Source: Rosellinia necatrix (lineage: Eukaryota; Ascomycota; Sordariomycetes; Xylariales; Xylariaceae). From it: DNA of 64,000 nucleotides. The translations under genes and the position numbers were made by a program. Of the stretch, positions 49,370 through 63,976 are shown one piece after another. The DNA lies in NCBI GenBank assembly GCA_021209875.1, contig JAGYVD010000007.1, positions 2,294,001 to 2,358,000 on the forward strand, read 5' to 3'. The notes under the pieces were generated by a model. The model searched no databases. It was not told the DNA's origin and worked only from the letters and a program-made list of their open reading frames with translations. Position 1 is the stretch's first letter. Every line of letters begins with the position of its first letter.

Positions 49370-50044
49370 ATGGCGAGCACCTCGAGTGCCCCAGGCGGCG
49401 ATAAAATATCCGTTCTTTTCGTGTGTCTGGGGAACATCTGCCGCTCCACGATGGCCGAGGGTGTCTTTCGATCCATAGTCAAGGACCCTTCTTCCCCATA
49501 TTACAACCTCGTCGGCACCGTGGATTCTTGCGGAACAGGTATGAGTCACAGATACATCGGTTCAATAGCTTCGCATTCTTGACCTGAACGAGACTAGCCA
49601 ACTAGCATGCTCACCCGTGTCTCCAGGCGGCTACCACGTCGGCGACGATCCCGACTCGCGAACGATGGCGACGCTCGAGGCGAACGGTATCACAGATTAT
49701 AGGCACGCGGCTCGCCGGGTTAGTCTGCATGCTGGTTGAATGGGAGATGAGGAAACTGATATTAGTGGCAGCTCCGGGACAGCGACTTCAGGGAGTTCGA
49801 CTACATCTTCGCTATGGACAACAGCAACTACAGCGATATTCGAAGATGGCACAGCAGGAAGGCGACCGACGGGAAAGCGCAAGTCATGCTATTCGGCGAA
49901 TTCTCCGGCACCAGCCGCAAGGAGGTCATCCAAGATCCGTACTATACCGGCGGCGATGCTTTCCAAAAGACGTTTGAACAGTGCCAGAGGTTTTCGGGGA
50001 ATTTCTTGGCGACCACCTTCCCCGAGATCAAGCCGACGAGGTGA
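49370..50044 (+). CDS. low-molecular-weight protein tyrosine phosphatase
   Basis: A cytosolic acid phosphatase that dephosphorylates phosphotyrosine, like yeast Ltp1 and fission yeast Stp1. Exons are 49370-49538, 49627-49718 and 49772-50044; introns are 88 and 53 bp with GTATGA and GTTAGT donors and CCAG and GCAG acceptors. Joined, 177 aa. The P-loop VCLGNICRS holds the catalytic C19 and R25 (CX5R). The general acid is D142 in QDPYYTGG. Family segments [40 protein letters not shown] and FPEIKP are all present. The length is normal for the family. It lies 2.4 kb before the MAP kinase on the same strand, too far to imply a shared unit. Confidence 0.95.
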
Positions 50045-50736
50045 ATACTGTATCCATAAAAGGGGCAGCCACTAGCAAACACGATCATCTGCCTGCTCTC
50101 CTATATGCGCAAACAGAATAGGTAGAGAATCTGGGAGGATGGCTCAGCCATGCCCTCCCCTAGAAAGCCCGGATCAGCGCCAAGGCGAATGACGACGAAT
50201 CTGTGTAATGGCGATCCATTACATATTACATTACCAACGCCGCATTCTGCGGCCGCGGGTTCTGACCCGTGGGTACTCTGCGCGGCAGATTAGACCACCG
50301 CTGACGCGCAGTTTGCTCGCTCGTGTTGCCGTCCGGCACAGGCCCATTCAGATGATCCCTAGAGAGTGGCAGGACTACATGCTTCGCCGCAATTCAACTT
50401 CGGCTCTGGACAACGGTGGGGTTGTGCATGTCATGTCTCCATGTGTACGTAGTGCAGCATAGTTATCGCACAACAACACTAACGCGAGTATTTGCCCGTA
50501 GAAGCGGGAACTATGGAACTATGCTGGCGCTCAGTGCATGTCCCATCTGCGGGCGAAAGCCCCGATGCATATTTTTGGAATGCAGGAAAGAAGGCTCCAT
50601 ACCCATTTCGGGTTGTCCAGTTGTCCAGTCTAAACGCATCAGCCTCAGCCCAGCCCCCTTTCGACCCCTCAACTCTCTTTGTCGGCCGTTCCCGCCCCGC
50701 TGGGTCAGTGGTATCGGTAAATATAGCGTACATAAC

Positions 50737-50807
50737 TACATACATACATACATACATACATACATGCATACATACATACATACATACCTACATACATACA
50801 TACATAC
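50737..50807. repeat. TACA tetranucleotide array
   Basis: About 17 TACA units with two substitutions. Confidence 0.95.
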
Positions 50808-51782
50808 CCGTCCTGTCATAGCTAGTGGTAAGTGGTACATATGTATGCATCCGTGTATGTATGTCATCTGATAGTCAAGCTCGGCCTTAATTTTGGAGAC
50901 TGGCTCGAGTCAGGTACTAGTGTAGTTATCCTATCCTACCTAGGTACCTTTGTCAGCCACCTAGATTAGACGTTAATAATACTACTTGTTACCTAGGTAC
51001 CTCTAGGTAGTGAGTGTTCTTGGGCTGAAGTCGTCACTTGCCAAGCCTTGAAACACCCAAGGTTCTGTACCACAGCATACGTAACGGCATACATACAAGT
51101 GCATATACCAAGTGCATATACCGAACGTGACGGGGTATGTCAGCGCAGTGGTTCGTTCATATGATTTTGCTGTCTGCTGGTTACGGGGAATGAGAAATAG
51201 TAGCTGGGGAAGAAATTGCGCGGTTACACTGCACACGGGTCCAATCACATTGCTCGTGACTGACAGTGAGCGGCTATAGGGCTCATCCGTGGGGGCCAGG
51301 GCTGTGCAGGGGGGGGGCCTGGAATAGTGGACCAAGCCTCGCGTAGAGACCAATGGTGGGAGGGGCACCCGCTGCCTCCCGGTGCGGGGTCCTTAGTCTC
51401 TTCCCAGTATACCCAGACAGGTAAAGGAGGTACCTTGGGCTCGGGGCGTTCGCAGAGCAGCCGTAGGTACCCAAGACATATGATGTTGTCGCGTTTTTCA
51501 GGGGCTTCAATACCCCTCCGATGTTGGCATTTCTGACGCTTCTCTCTCTCTCCCTCCCCTCCTCTGCGCCATGGTTGATGGCGGGTGGTCGTCCTATACT
51601 CTCCTGCTTACTTTGCTTACTTTTGCCAACGTGTGAGTGCGAGCGCGCGACCCTTCGTCTTCCGCCCTCCCAGCTCTCTTCACAGCTCTCTTTGATAGGT
51701 CTCTTGACAGCTTTCCCTTGACAGCTTTCCCTACCCAGCTCTCTTCCCTCCCCCATCGTCGGCGACATCACGGATAGTGTCT

Positions 51783-51848
51783 GTCTATCTACCCATCTAC
51801 CTATCTACCTACTTACCTACCTACTTACCTACCTACTTACCTACCTAG
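51783..51848. repeat. CTAC/CTTAC array ending in CCTAGG
   Basis: Imperfect CTAC and CTTAC units ending in the CCTACCTAGG motif seen across the window. Confidence 0.9.
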
Positions 51849-52027
51849 GCTACGTACGTCTTCGCCTTGAAGGAGTTAGGTACGTACTTGTAAGCAAGCC
51901 AGGTCGTTGAACCCGCCTCGAAGCGACGGGGTGGCAGAGTCTCGTCTATATCCAGTTCCTTGCGCCGGCTACAACGTGCACCAACTCCCCAGCGTTACAT
52001 CGATAGCCAGCCCATATACATCGCATG

Positions 52028-52431
52028 CTCTTTGCATTTATATCTCCACAGCCTGCTTGATCCGGCATTGGACGCTTGGTGCTCGCTTATCACTCAATAT
52101 ATTCTCTACCTACGCTACCTTTTTGTTGCTGCTCTCCAATCTTGTTTGGTGTCCTACTTCCTCGGACACGATTACTACCACTGCTATTACTCGTCTCTGT
52201 TACGATTAGGACCAGCCATCGTGGCCCTTCGACTAAACGTGCCAAGTTGCCCACTCGTCTTTCTTCGCTATCTCCCTCCCCGTCTCCTCATCTCCGACCT
52301 CAATTCTCCGTCTTTTTGAGCCTAGGCCTCGACGCCAAGGTCGCCTTCCGCCTCTCACGCTTCCCGCTTCTGATACTTGTGAACGAGACTGCCCCGAAGC
52401 CCGACGGCCATTCCAATAAGAGACCTTCACA
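52028..52431 (+). promoter_or_regulatory. ATG-free leader of the MAP kinase gene
   Basis: 404 nt upstream of the ATG at 52432 contain no ATG on the + strand and are C/T-rich, as expected of a transcribed leader. Confidence 0.45.
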
Positions 52432-54005
<1,574 letters not shown>

Positions 54006-56085
54006 AAGATGTCGCGGACAACTGATAAAGGGGCGGTGCTGGGAATGGAAGTCATGCGAAGCAGCCGCCGCGCTAGCTTTGCATCCCGTACCGCCAGCAC
54101 CACCAAAATTAAGACAAATGACGGAAAGCAAGAGTGGACATCTGATATATAGTCAGTCGCCTTCCGTTTTGATTATGAAGAATGGCTAGAGGTGGTCTGC
54201 TTCGATAGGGAGAAGGCGGCTGCCCTGGTTGCCGATCAGCGATTTATAGGCCCATGTCGCTATAATTACACCGAGGTCACAAATTTTGTGTCGATCTGGA
54301 GAGTTCAGGCTTAAAATAAGTATGGGGAGGTAGTAACAGATACCTTGGTTCGGGTGTCCAAGGATAAAAGTTATGGCTAGGCAGGAACGAGCGCCTTTTC
54401 CTTATGTCCTCCACGCATTTAACAAAGATAAATTAGATGATAACAAAATATACTAGGCGATGATCATTCTCACCTCTGTTGCGAGTGGCTATAGCATTCT
54501 TGTAGTCTTTTCATCTATAATACTATTACAATGTATCAATTAACTAGGTTCTAATGCGTCTAAAAGTTTATCGATCTATTAAGTAAGTAAGGTGAGGAGA
54601 GGAAGTATGACAGATGTAACAGGCAAGTAAAAAGATACATTATGAGACAGTGTTGTATGAAACTTATATTCTACCTGCCTGGCTACTGAAGTGGTTGCAT
54701 TTTGAATATTCCTTTTAGGGCCCCCGACGCAAGATAGCGGCGGCTGGACATCGAACACCGTGCCCTTCATCACCCAATGCGTTGGCAATGCGGACTAGCT
54801 CGAGAGTAACGCGCAATTTGCGCCTCGCCTTCGACCGTGGGCGGAAAGCGAGGCTGGTGATAAGCCAAACTATCTTACTGGTCATGTTTTAAGAAGAGTT
54901 TGGGGGAAAATTAGTGATTTATCATGAATATCCACACGCCTCGCTATTGGGACACTCATCCTGGATGGCATGGCTCCTATCTGGTCGCCTACTGTTTCCA
55001 AATATGCGATAAGAGAATGAGATTGGCCGAACTTGTATTATAGGATTTGGATTCCTCTTTGTTTTTTGTTTTGTTTTTTTGGGGAGGGGGGGGGGGGTGT
55101 TGCAAGATGGGATGGGAACATACATTCAACATAACCTTTAGGCCTAGCTACCTAGTTCCCTACCCGACAGCACTACGCACATGCGGGGCTTATATATAGA
55201 TATCTACCTTGGGTGGGTGTTAAGAAGAAGCGAAATTAAATAACGGCGCCGTGTCTGGTAAACAACCAAGCCGCGAACGTATCAGCGGCCGGGGCTAGCC
55301 GCCCAGAAATAAATGAAAGCGAACAAACATGCGAGCAAGTGAGTGAGTGAGCATGAGAGAGACAATCAGGCTATTGGCGGTAAGTGAGTGCGCGGAGAGC
55401 TCTCCGGCTGGCCAACCCCCTTCGTGATAGGAAATAATCTCACCGTGAGAGGTTAATCAAAAACGATGTTAGGTTAAATGGCCCGTTTCATCGGGGAGGG
55501 GCACAAACAAATGACGGGACGACTAGCGCTAATCATGCTTGCATCGAAAAGGGAAAAAATGACGAGTCTCTCGAACCCTGGATTTTTATCTGAATTCCCT
55601 ATATACACGGTTTCGCCTAGTGGGCGAGATAAAAAAGAGGATGGGTATATCCGACCGGTCTGCTAGTGGCACCATAAGCCTCAGGTCCAATATGGACTAC
55701 ACTCCTAAAAAACAATAAAAAAAACAAATAGCAGGCCGATCCTATCTAACGCATAGCCATGCGTGGTATAAATGACTGTGTCGAAGTGAAGGGAGGGAGT
55801 ATATAGCCAGGCCTCCGTTTTTGGAAAGTCATTGGTCTCAATCGTGGCGCGCATGTGCGTGTGCGGTGGGTGTTGAGTGAGTCGGTGGTGTGTGCGTCCC
55901 ATGTAAGTGGCTCGTGTGCGACGAGGACCATGAAGAGCAAATCAAAAGAACCCCGAGTGTCGTAAAACCCATTGATATAGACCATAGATACCGATACCCT
56001 CTTAATGTCCAAACGCCATCAAATGCCAATCAGCAGAGCCGCCCAATCCGTCCTCCTCGTTTTCCGAAGCCCTAGTTAAGCCTCT
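54006..56085. other. 2.1-kb convergent gene-free spacer
   Basis: Lies between the MAP kinase (+) and the DUF3455 gene (-). It includes a G13 stretch near 55085-55097 and short AT-rich parts. No supported gene. Confidence 0.5.
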
Positions 56086-56886
56086 CTAGTAGAGCCAATA
56101 CATGGTCGTGTAAGGCACACTCTGTGTTTCGCCTACAGCCCCGCAAACAGCCGAGTTACCACCGGAAGTGAGCACGCGATAGACCTTGGTGATGCCTACG
56201 CTGCTTCCCGTGTCGGCAAGGTAGAGCCAATCGACAGCGCCCTCACTATCGAGGCCCTTGTCGGCAGTCGAGGGCGCGGGGATGCCCAGGACCTTCTGTC
56301 CCTTGAAGAGCTCGGCATCGTCGTTCAGAGAGAAGGTGGGGACCCCGTTCGAGTCAAAGAAGTGATGGCCGAGGAATGGGAGGGGCTTTGAGATCCCGCT
56401 CACGGTGAGATCCGCCGGTTCCGGGAATGGTGACGACGGGTTGCTTAGGTCAATGGGTAGGTCCGTCGTACGCAACACCTTGCTCGTAAGCGAATTCCAC
56501 GTGGCGGGCGAGACGGCGCCGGAGCCAGAGCCCGGGTATAGACTTGTTATGTCGTGCAGGACCGCTAGGGCACCGGCGCTCACGCCTTTGGCGCCAATTG
56601 CGGTGCAGGTGTAGTTCTGGACGCCATGGCCGACAACGATGTGTTTAAGTGGCTGGTCGGGCGACGGTAGCGAGGTGGGACCTATGTCATCTGTGTTAGT
56701 GCCGCATTCCTACCGCGCCCAAAGGGTCCGTTATGACATACCACCGGTGCTTGGCAGGACATAGCTCACGCCGTTCGAAGGAGTTGTGGGAGTGCCGGCT
56801 CCCGAACCATCACAACGCCGACCCAAAGGTGTGGCGGCCGTGGCGGATAGGGCCGAGAGGAAGACGAATACACCTTGAAGTTGCAT
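56086..56886 (-). CDS. secreted DUF3455 protein
   Basis: A small secreted fungal protein of the DUF3455 family, often labelled malate-dehydrogenase-like in databases without enzymatic evidence. Exon 1 is 56886-56742 and exon 2 is 56681-56086; the 60-bp intron has a GTATGT donor, an ATAG acceptor and a CTAAC branch. Joined, 246 aa. The signal peptide is MQLQGVFVFLSALSATAATP. Family features are LKHIVVGHGVQNYTCTAIGA after the splice, LYPGSGSG, PLPFLGHHFFDSNGVPTFSL, DWLYLADTG, ITKVYRVLTSGGNSAVCG and the end PYTTMYWLY. Cysteines (GRRCDGS, YTCTA, AVCGAVG) suit an extracellular protein. It has no functional partner nearby. Confidence 0.9.
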
Positions 56887-59800
56887 CTTTTCTGTTGTTG
56901 CTTTTTTTTTTTCACTACTTTTCTTGCTTCTGTTTCTTTTGCTTGTCCTGGGAATAGATGCTGTACCACGACTTATATGAAATAGATAGAATCTGAAGAG
57001 GCCTGTTAAACGGGAAACAGAAGAGTGGCTGCACCACGAGGTATATTATATTGAATTTCTCATCAGCTGCACGCAATTGGATAGTGGAGATACAGGGATG
57101 ATTGGGCGGTAGCTCTATCCTCTCGATGTCTTTTAGGGTCGCAGGCCGTTGCGGGTAGCCGGCCGGCGCTTAGAGAAGAGTGCGTGGTGCTATATATAAA
57201 TCGATATAGCGTACTATGTATGTGTGCGCATGCACGATGCAGGCATCCCAGCCGAGATTGGAACCACAGGCGGCGAGGATGGAGCCCTGGGGGAGGTACG
57301 ACCGATACCAATCATGTCGCAGAGGGAAATGAGAAAAGAGGGTGGTTGGTAACGGCAATAACAACGACGCTACATCATATTTTCCCCTAGACCTGAACGA
57401 AAGCCCCGGGTTGGGAGAGAAAGATAGACATGGGCCAACGGTTGCACTCCCTCGTTTTGTCACTCGTCGAAGACTCATATCCTTTGCCCACACATGCAGA
57501 GAAACTCTGACACCTTTGGTCGAGGGGCATTTTGGACAAAGAGGAGGGCGTGCTGGGTAGGATCGTCCGGCTGCGTGTACATACACCACACAGCTCTCTG
57601 CTATTGCAGATTGCAGCGGCCATAGAGGTAGGGAATGCAGACATTGCTGATAACTAACAACACCGAGTGAATAGTGATGTTGTAGCGTACGGTAGCGTGG
57701 TGGACGGGACGGGGTTGAGGCCGCCTCAGGTGTAGTGTGGTATCCCAAGATCTCGCCTCCCCTTGGCAGCCACTCTGGGGTGTTGACGAGGGTCCTGGGG
57801 TCCTCGCCCATCCAGGGTCCGAGATACAAGGGTAAATCTAGTATTCAGCATGGACCTCCCAAAGGAGTACATACTGTACGTGGTAGGTGGTCTACAAGTG
57901 CACTGGGTATGTAAAATGAAGTAAACATGGGCCGACACGCGGTCCCTTACAGCATCAAGCGAAGTGCTGCAGCCTAGAAAGCTTACCGTAGCGGCAAATC
58001 GAGGGCGCGGTAGTCAACGAGAGCAACGAGAGCAACGAGCGGGACAGGTAGGGTTCATGCGAGTGTATATTGATTCGTATTTCCGTTTTGTCGTGCCCCT
58101 TGTGTTTCTCGTTCGCCGTGTGCAGGCGAACGGGTGGGTGGTGTTTAGTGTGGGCCTTCGCAAAACACAATTAAAAATTATTTCCATCTACTGAAAGGGT
58201 ATGTGAAGGTTGAAGTCCGAATAACTACCTCCCTGCTACAGGCATGTTGGGAAAGCGAGGTCTAACGCTTGTTGCGCTGCATGACACTAGACTAGTTCTA
58301 ATAAGCAGTGTGACTAGTGCACATCATAACACAGTCTAGACTACTTAGACGGGTTAGTCTTGATCAGAATGAGCCGATAAATTAATTGGGTCCTGATGAG
58401 CCTGGCTGTTTACAGCCATTCCTCCAGCCGGCGCGCCTATTCGATACAATCGTGCGAGGTTCCCATACCTACCTACCTACAAGTAGGTATCTAGTGTACG
58501 AGGATAGGTACAGGCACAGTGGGTAAATAGTTGGCTACATACATGTTGTCATTCGCTAGCCGAGAGATAGAAACAACGATCTAGACTCATATCGGCATCC
58601 ATAACGTATCAGGTCACTGGTACCTACCTGGCATTGGTGTTGTTGGTCAAGCTGCGTATGGAGGGACGGAAAATGTCCAACTTCAACCTTCAAGTCCCGG
58701 CTCGGAGCGGTCGATTAGCCGAATCTCCATTTCCTATCCCGATCTGTTCTTGTGCATGCTATATTATGCAGGTCAGGAAAAAGAACTCAAGCTTATGGCT
58801 TGACACATTAAGCATATTTTCGTAAGAATGCTATGCTGTTATGTTATGCGGCTATTCCCCAACTAGTCAAACGGAGTGCAGTCGTATTGTGCTCCTCCCT
58901 GGCTGGTTTATACTTGGAGCACTCGCTCTAGACGGTAGAAAATGTATCTCTCTTTCTGCCTTTATGACTAGATATAGCATAGTAAGTATAAGTAGGCTGG
59001 GTATTGCATACAGGTATGCACATACACCTACCTACCTGCACGCCAATAACCCCTGCGAGTTCAGGTTAAGGCAGCTGGCCCTGTAATCCTACCCTGCGGT
59101 GTACCGCTCTCTCCGAATTTCTAGCCTGCTCTTTTGCGTATATACAGGTATGTAGTATGTTTTTGTTCGGGACCTTACATCGGCTGGTTACCGACCGCCC
59201 GAGAGATTCCAGTCCAACGCGAGGGCGCTTCTACTTGGGCGAGTGCCATCATTGTTGCCGATGTCGGTTTCCCTTGTTCAATTAATGGCTTAGGTAGATA
59301 GTTACACGTTCGTCCGCCTGTTTCCCGAAGGGGCCAATTTTCTACCAGATGATAGATAGGTACGCAGACCTCCCAGGGGGGTCTAGGACAAGAAGGCATG
59401 ACACGGGCATATGGCAACTGGTGGGAATATGCTGTACCAAGGAGATGGTAGCAATCTACTTGCAATAATGCAACAGTTCCCAAGGCTGAGATCCTTCGTC
59501 GCGTTGTCTGCAGGAGAGACCCAAGATCTGCATCACACATATGTACTGTACGCTACTCGCAAAGCAGACACCGACCGCAGTTGCCCAATTCCGAGCCGGA
59601 GGGCGATACTATCCCAGGATATTTACCCGTGCATCGGACTCGCTTCGCCGATGACAAGCATGCTCCTCGTGCTTCCCTGCGCTCCTGTAGGATAGGACCG
59701 AGAAGAACACTTGTTTGCTTCGGCGCACGATAGAACTGCTTACATACTCGTATGTACATACCATGGTATGTAGTGTATTCCGCAAACTGGCGAAGGATCA

Positions 59801-62800
59801 AAAGCTTGTAGTGACAGTAAAACATTTTATCCGAAGTAGGTTAGGAACTTCCGGTGTGTGGTCTGGGGACCTCTCATTAACTCATGATCCTTGTAGTTAG
59901 GTGAAACGATCGTTTCCTCCACACGTGTTCAACTTGCATCTGAGTCCCAACTCTGTCATTGGCTCGGGCCGAGCCCGAATCTCGAAGCCCAGGCCCAGTC
60001 GTGCTCATAGTATGGTAGAGCTCAAAGCGCATTCTTCCCTTTCTATTGTACGGGTGCACTATTTGGTATGTATCTAGATACCATCTAGATGAAACAAACA
60101 CTCGATTCTCCCCCGAATTTTTACATAGGCTTCTGAGGTTCGGGCTTATCTACCCCGGTCACGGCATGTTCAGGTCGTGCAATCGCTGAATACTCCCTAG
60201 GTACCGAGAAGGCCCGCTCAAGTTTGGACGTTGTGTCTAGTGCCTATCCATGAGAATTAGAGGTGATTGCCTGCAGGATTTCCCTCCTTCAATATTTTTA
60301 TTTTATTTTTATTTCTGAATTGCTATCTCTGGGTTTCCTTTATAGTTTTTTTCGTCTCTCCCCCGAGCGTCCCAGCCAGTATCTTGAAGACGGCGTAGGG
60401 CCGCGACTGTGTGCAGTATAAGACAGGTGCATATCTACAACATACCCCTTTGAGTTAGCCACGGCTTGTTCAATGCTGACGCAACTGCACAACAACAAAA
60501 CAAGCATTTATCTTGGACATGGTAGTTGCGGTGTAGAACCCTTCGAATAACACCCGAGGGTCCGGGAAACGCTGTGCCGCCGGGTGTGGCGTGACACCGG
60601 CTTTTGCATCCTTTCTTCAACAATTCTTGGGACGGACCAACGTTCGTACAATTCCTAGGATTCGCAACTCACTTTTCCGCGTGCCCACCAACTTCTCCAT
60701 AGCGTGCATGACGGACAGGATTGTTTGGCAGGGAGCCACTCGTCTCTTACATGCATATACACAGTATTTTAGTACTTATATAAGTAGTGTATACGTATAA
60801 CTATCGATATACTGCAGTATCATATGGCATGCGGTATAGCCCCGATTAGGTAACCTGGGAAGGGCTACAGCTGGAAGTACATGCTCGGTCTGTGCTCGAG
60901 CATTTCATGTCTTCCTCGTGAAGAGCTAGCTTCTGATAACAGTCGGAGAGCCGAGGCAGATACCGCACCCAGGCAGGTTACATAGGTAGTGTAGGTAGAT
61001 ATCGTGCCTGCTAGCTTCCCCCGAAGAGCACTACGTAAATACATACCTACCTACCTACCTAGGTAGTTACAGGTATGTACATATACCGATAACTACCACA
61101 CAACCCGAGCCATGTCCCGGTCGCCATCACAACACACACGCCTCGCCCACCGTCCACACACATTTGGAATAGGATTCGAGACTAATGCGCGCAATGGATA
61201 CAGGCGGACGGGCAAGACATCCGAGCTCAACCTCACGCGGCATGGTGGAGAGCCAAAGCTCCCACGGTGGCGCAAATCGAGCCAATCATGGCCGTCCCGT
61301 TCTCAAATGGCGGCGCCTAATAGCCCCGGCTTCCTCACCAGCTTTTGCGCGCTTTTAATCTCTGACGGAACTCCCCATCAGCCCTCCATCCCTGTCTTCA
61401 TGTCTCGACACTGCCTATCTGAGAAGGTAGTAGCCGAGTAACGAGCTCACATCTCGCCTAATCGCCCAAGTCCTTCACGTTGCCCTCCCCAGCCCAGCCC
61501 AGCATCGACGTCTCCGGATTTATCGCGGATACTGTTCGTGAGAACACGGTGAGGTCGCTGGAATGGGCCGGCTGAGCGTCAGTTCCGCCTTCTGCTCAAC
61601 TAAGGTACCTACGATATCTGTCTGGATATCTGTATGGATATCTGTATGGATATCTGTATGGATATCTGTATGGATATCTATCTGCGCTGGCGCGAGTGGC
61701 ATTCGTCGCCACGATGCTACTAACGCAAGACCCAGGCACGTTTCGTTCTCTTGAATCAAGTGACTGGCTCACATGATTCTCTAAGTCTGCGGCTCAAGCC
61801 AACGACAGACCCGTAGTTGCGATGTGCTTCACAACACGCCACTAGCTCAAAGACACGTCCGCTCCCGTCCAAATATTGCACCGGAGCGGCTCTGCCACCA
61901 TCATGGATACGTGGCCGCCATTATATCTATTATCCGGGTTGCCATGTAGTTTCTAAGCAGAGGCCGCTATCGATCCAGTTAGGCTAGTATACCATGAACA
62001 GACGGTGTGAATGGGGCTCGAGGCGGAACCACGGCGCTTCTTCTTCGTCCTTTTCCCGTCACCCAAGGCTAATTGTATGCTTCGGGAACAAGGGCCAAGT
62101 TTATGATACGTGATACGAATCCCCAAATATTCAATTCCGTTCTATGTGAACACATTTAGTAAGTGCCACGGGAAAACCGACATCCCGCTCTAGTCTAGAT
62201 TTATCATCAATCGGCGCTTCCACACAAAGTGATGCCGCTTCCGGCCACAGGACGCAGATATAGCTAACCGAGGACCATATGCAGTACCGACAAGTGGGAG
62301 CTTCCCCAGAATTTTACCGGTAGTAGTTATGCTTTGATCAGCGGGCGACATGCACCCCACTATATGCGAAGACCTCCATCCGCGACACCAGAACAATATC
62401 AGAGCTACGAAAGAACCTTTGCCTACTACATGCAATGACATGAACGACTGTCAGATCTCAGCCGGTGGCGCGCAACGTTCAATCAAATTGAGCATTCTAA
62501 AGATATATGTCTATTTTTGTGTATATTACGCAATGTTAGGCCTTCAAAATCCGCACCTTGCCGTAGGATTATATCTATTAGGATCATTATAACACCACAT
62601 GAAAAACCACCATGCAATCGGAGACCAATGGAACCCTCTCACGACAAATCTCCCACACAGCCATCTACACCCTCTTCCATCACCAGACTTAAACTAAACC
62701 TAGCTCGCGGCTCAATCTGCAGATACGAGAGCCCTCCTATTACGTGTTGAGTACTAGCGGTGAATAATGTAGCCAAGAGGCGGCGTCGCATTCTGGCCGT

Positions 62801-63425
62801 CCCGTCATCCACGGGGCATATGTAGTTTGTAGCGGCTTACACGACACACTATAATAAACTTACAATCTTAGATAGCAAAAGCTGCTGCTCAAAGGAGGAA
62901 TAGACCTGAAGAATACTATCTACCCCTAGAATTGGTAGCGATGAAGCCAAGCCCCTTAATTGCCATTGGCGCGACAACAACGCCCCATTACCGTGGCCTG
63001 CATGCTGCTGCATATGTCGCATCATAAATTCATTCAGCTTTCGGCTGCCGTGAAACATTGGCAAAGCCCCTCCATTGTTCCTTTTTCTTTTCTTATTTTC
63101 TCCCCCCCTTTTTGACGTAATCTTGTAGATTTAGCAATATCACCACCTAAACATTCAGTCGCTTCTAAATTGAAACACACGTGATGAAGTATGGTTAGCC
63201 AAGCATCCATCACACCTTGACCTAAAGGGGTACCTGCTCTATCCATGATAGAATGGTTGACCTGATCCCAAGCCACATCTTCAGCATACATTTCCAGTAG
63301 GCAGCTATGAAAACCCAGTGTAGTGATACACAAACTCGCCAACCTCCACACGGCTTGCATTTGCCGATGATCCTATCCACACGACCAAGCCAAACCACCA
63401 CCCACCCATACTACTACTACTACTA
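56887..63425. other. 6.5-kb gene-poor stretch
   Basis: Many short ORFs, the largest 219 codons on the minus strand at 57170-57829, but none shows a domain, introns or coding-like composition. It contains CCTA/TAGG patches (58470-58490, 61046-61070) and the 12-bp array at 61614-61684. No RNA gene was recognised. Confidence 0.45.
61614..61684. repeat. 12-bp tandem repeat (GGATATCTGTAT unit)
   Basis: About five copies, the inner ones perfect. GATATC palindromes sit at the unit boundaries. It encodes WISV repeats on + and TDIH repeats on -, both artefacts. Confidence 0.95.
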
Positions 63426-63429
63426 CTAC
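63408..63429. repeat. ACT trinucleotide run
   Basis: Seven ACT units. The minus-strand stop codon of the monooxygenase (63426-63428) falls inside it. Confidence 0.9.
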
Positions 63430-63976
63430 CCCTGCCTGGAGATAGCCCTCGCACTCTCGAGCTCGGCGGGCAGGTCCTCGTTCCAGATCCAGTGCATGCG
63501 GGTCTCCATGTTGCGCTGCAGGGCGTCGAGGTCGTCACCGCAGCCCTCGAGCTCGAAGTCCCAGAGGCGGCCGGCCTCGCGGCTCGTGGCGACGATGCGC
63601 TGGGTGCGCGGGCGGCGGACGGCGTCATACGCGCGGAAGGCGCGGTCGAGGTCCGCGACCGACGCCGCGTCGCCGATCAGGTTCCCGAGCACGTAGCAGT
63701 CCTCGATGCCCATGCCGGCGCCGGACCCCTGGTGCGGCGTCGTGGCGTGCGCCGCGTCGCCCACGAGGCAGACGCGCGGCCGCCCCGGCTCCGCCTCGTA
63801 GTACGTCGGCGCCGCCGGGTGGTCGAAGAGCGCCCAGACGTCCGTCCGCTCCATCGCCGACACGATCGCCGTCGCCGTCGGCCCCCACGTCTGGAAGTCC
63901 GCCATCAGCTCCTCCTTCGACACGTGCACCACCCACTCGCTTGCCGTCCACGACTCGCGCGAGGCGAATGCCACAA
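63426..63976 (-). CDS. FAD-dependent monooxygenase, last exon (gene continues beyond window)
   Basis: 3' exon of a class A flavin monooxygenase of the salicylate-hydroxylase-like (FAD_binding_3) type, which hydroxylates an aromatic or similar substrate using NAD(P)H and O2. The exon starts at 63976 after a pyrimidine-rich acceptor (TTTCCCCCAG on the minus strand, 63977-63986). The start and the FAD-binding Rossmann segment lie outside the window. The second FAD/phosphate motif is clear: VCLVGDAAHATTPHQGSGAG, followed by MGIEDCYVLGNLI. LDRAFRAYDAVRRPRTQRI and a C-terminus ending ELESARAISRQG complete the domain. Exon GC content is high. The substrate cannot be told from this part. Confidence 0.9.

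Larger units (their letters stand above)
50045..52027. other. 2-kb gene-free spacer
   Basis: 3' region of the phosphatase, then repeats (50737-50807 and 51783-51848) and C/T-rich sequence leading to the MAP kinase leader. No supported gene. Confidence 0.5.

Noticed and set aside
57170..57829. 219-codon minus-strand ORF
   Set aside because: No ATG-supported conserved features, domain or membrane/signal pattern; composition looks random in a long empty region.
61563..61754. ORF with WISVWISV repeats
   Set aside because: Translation of the 12-bp minisatellite.
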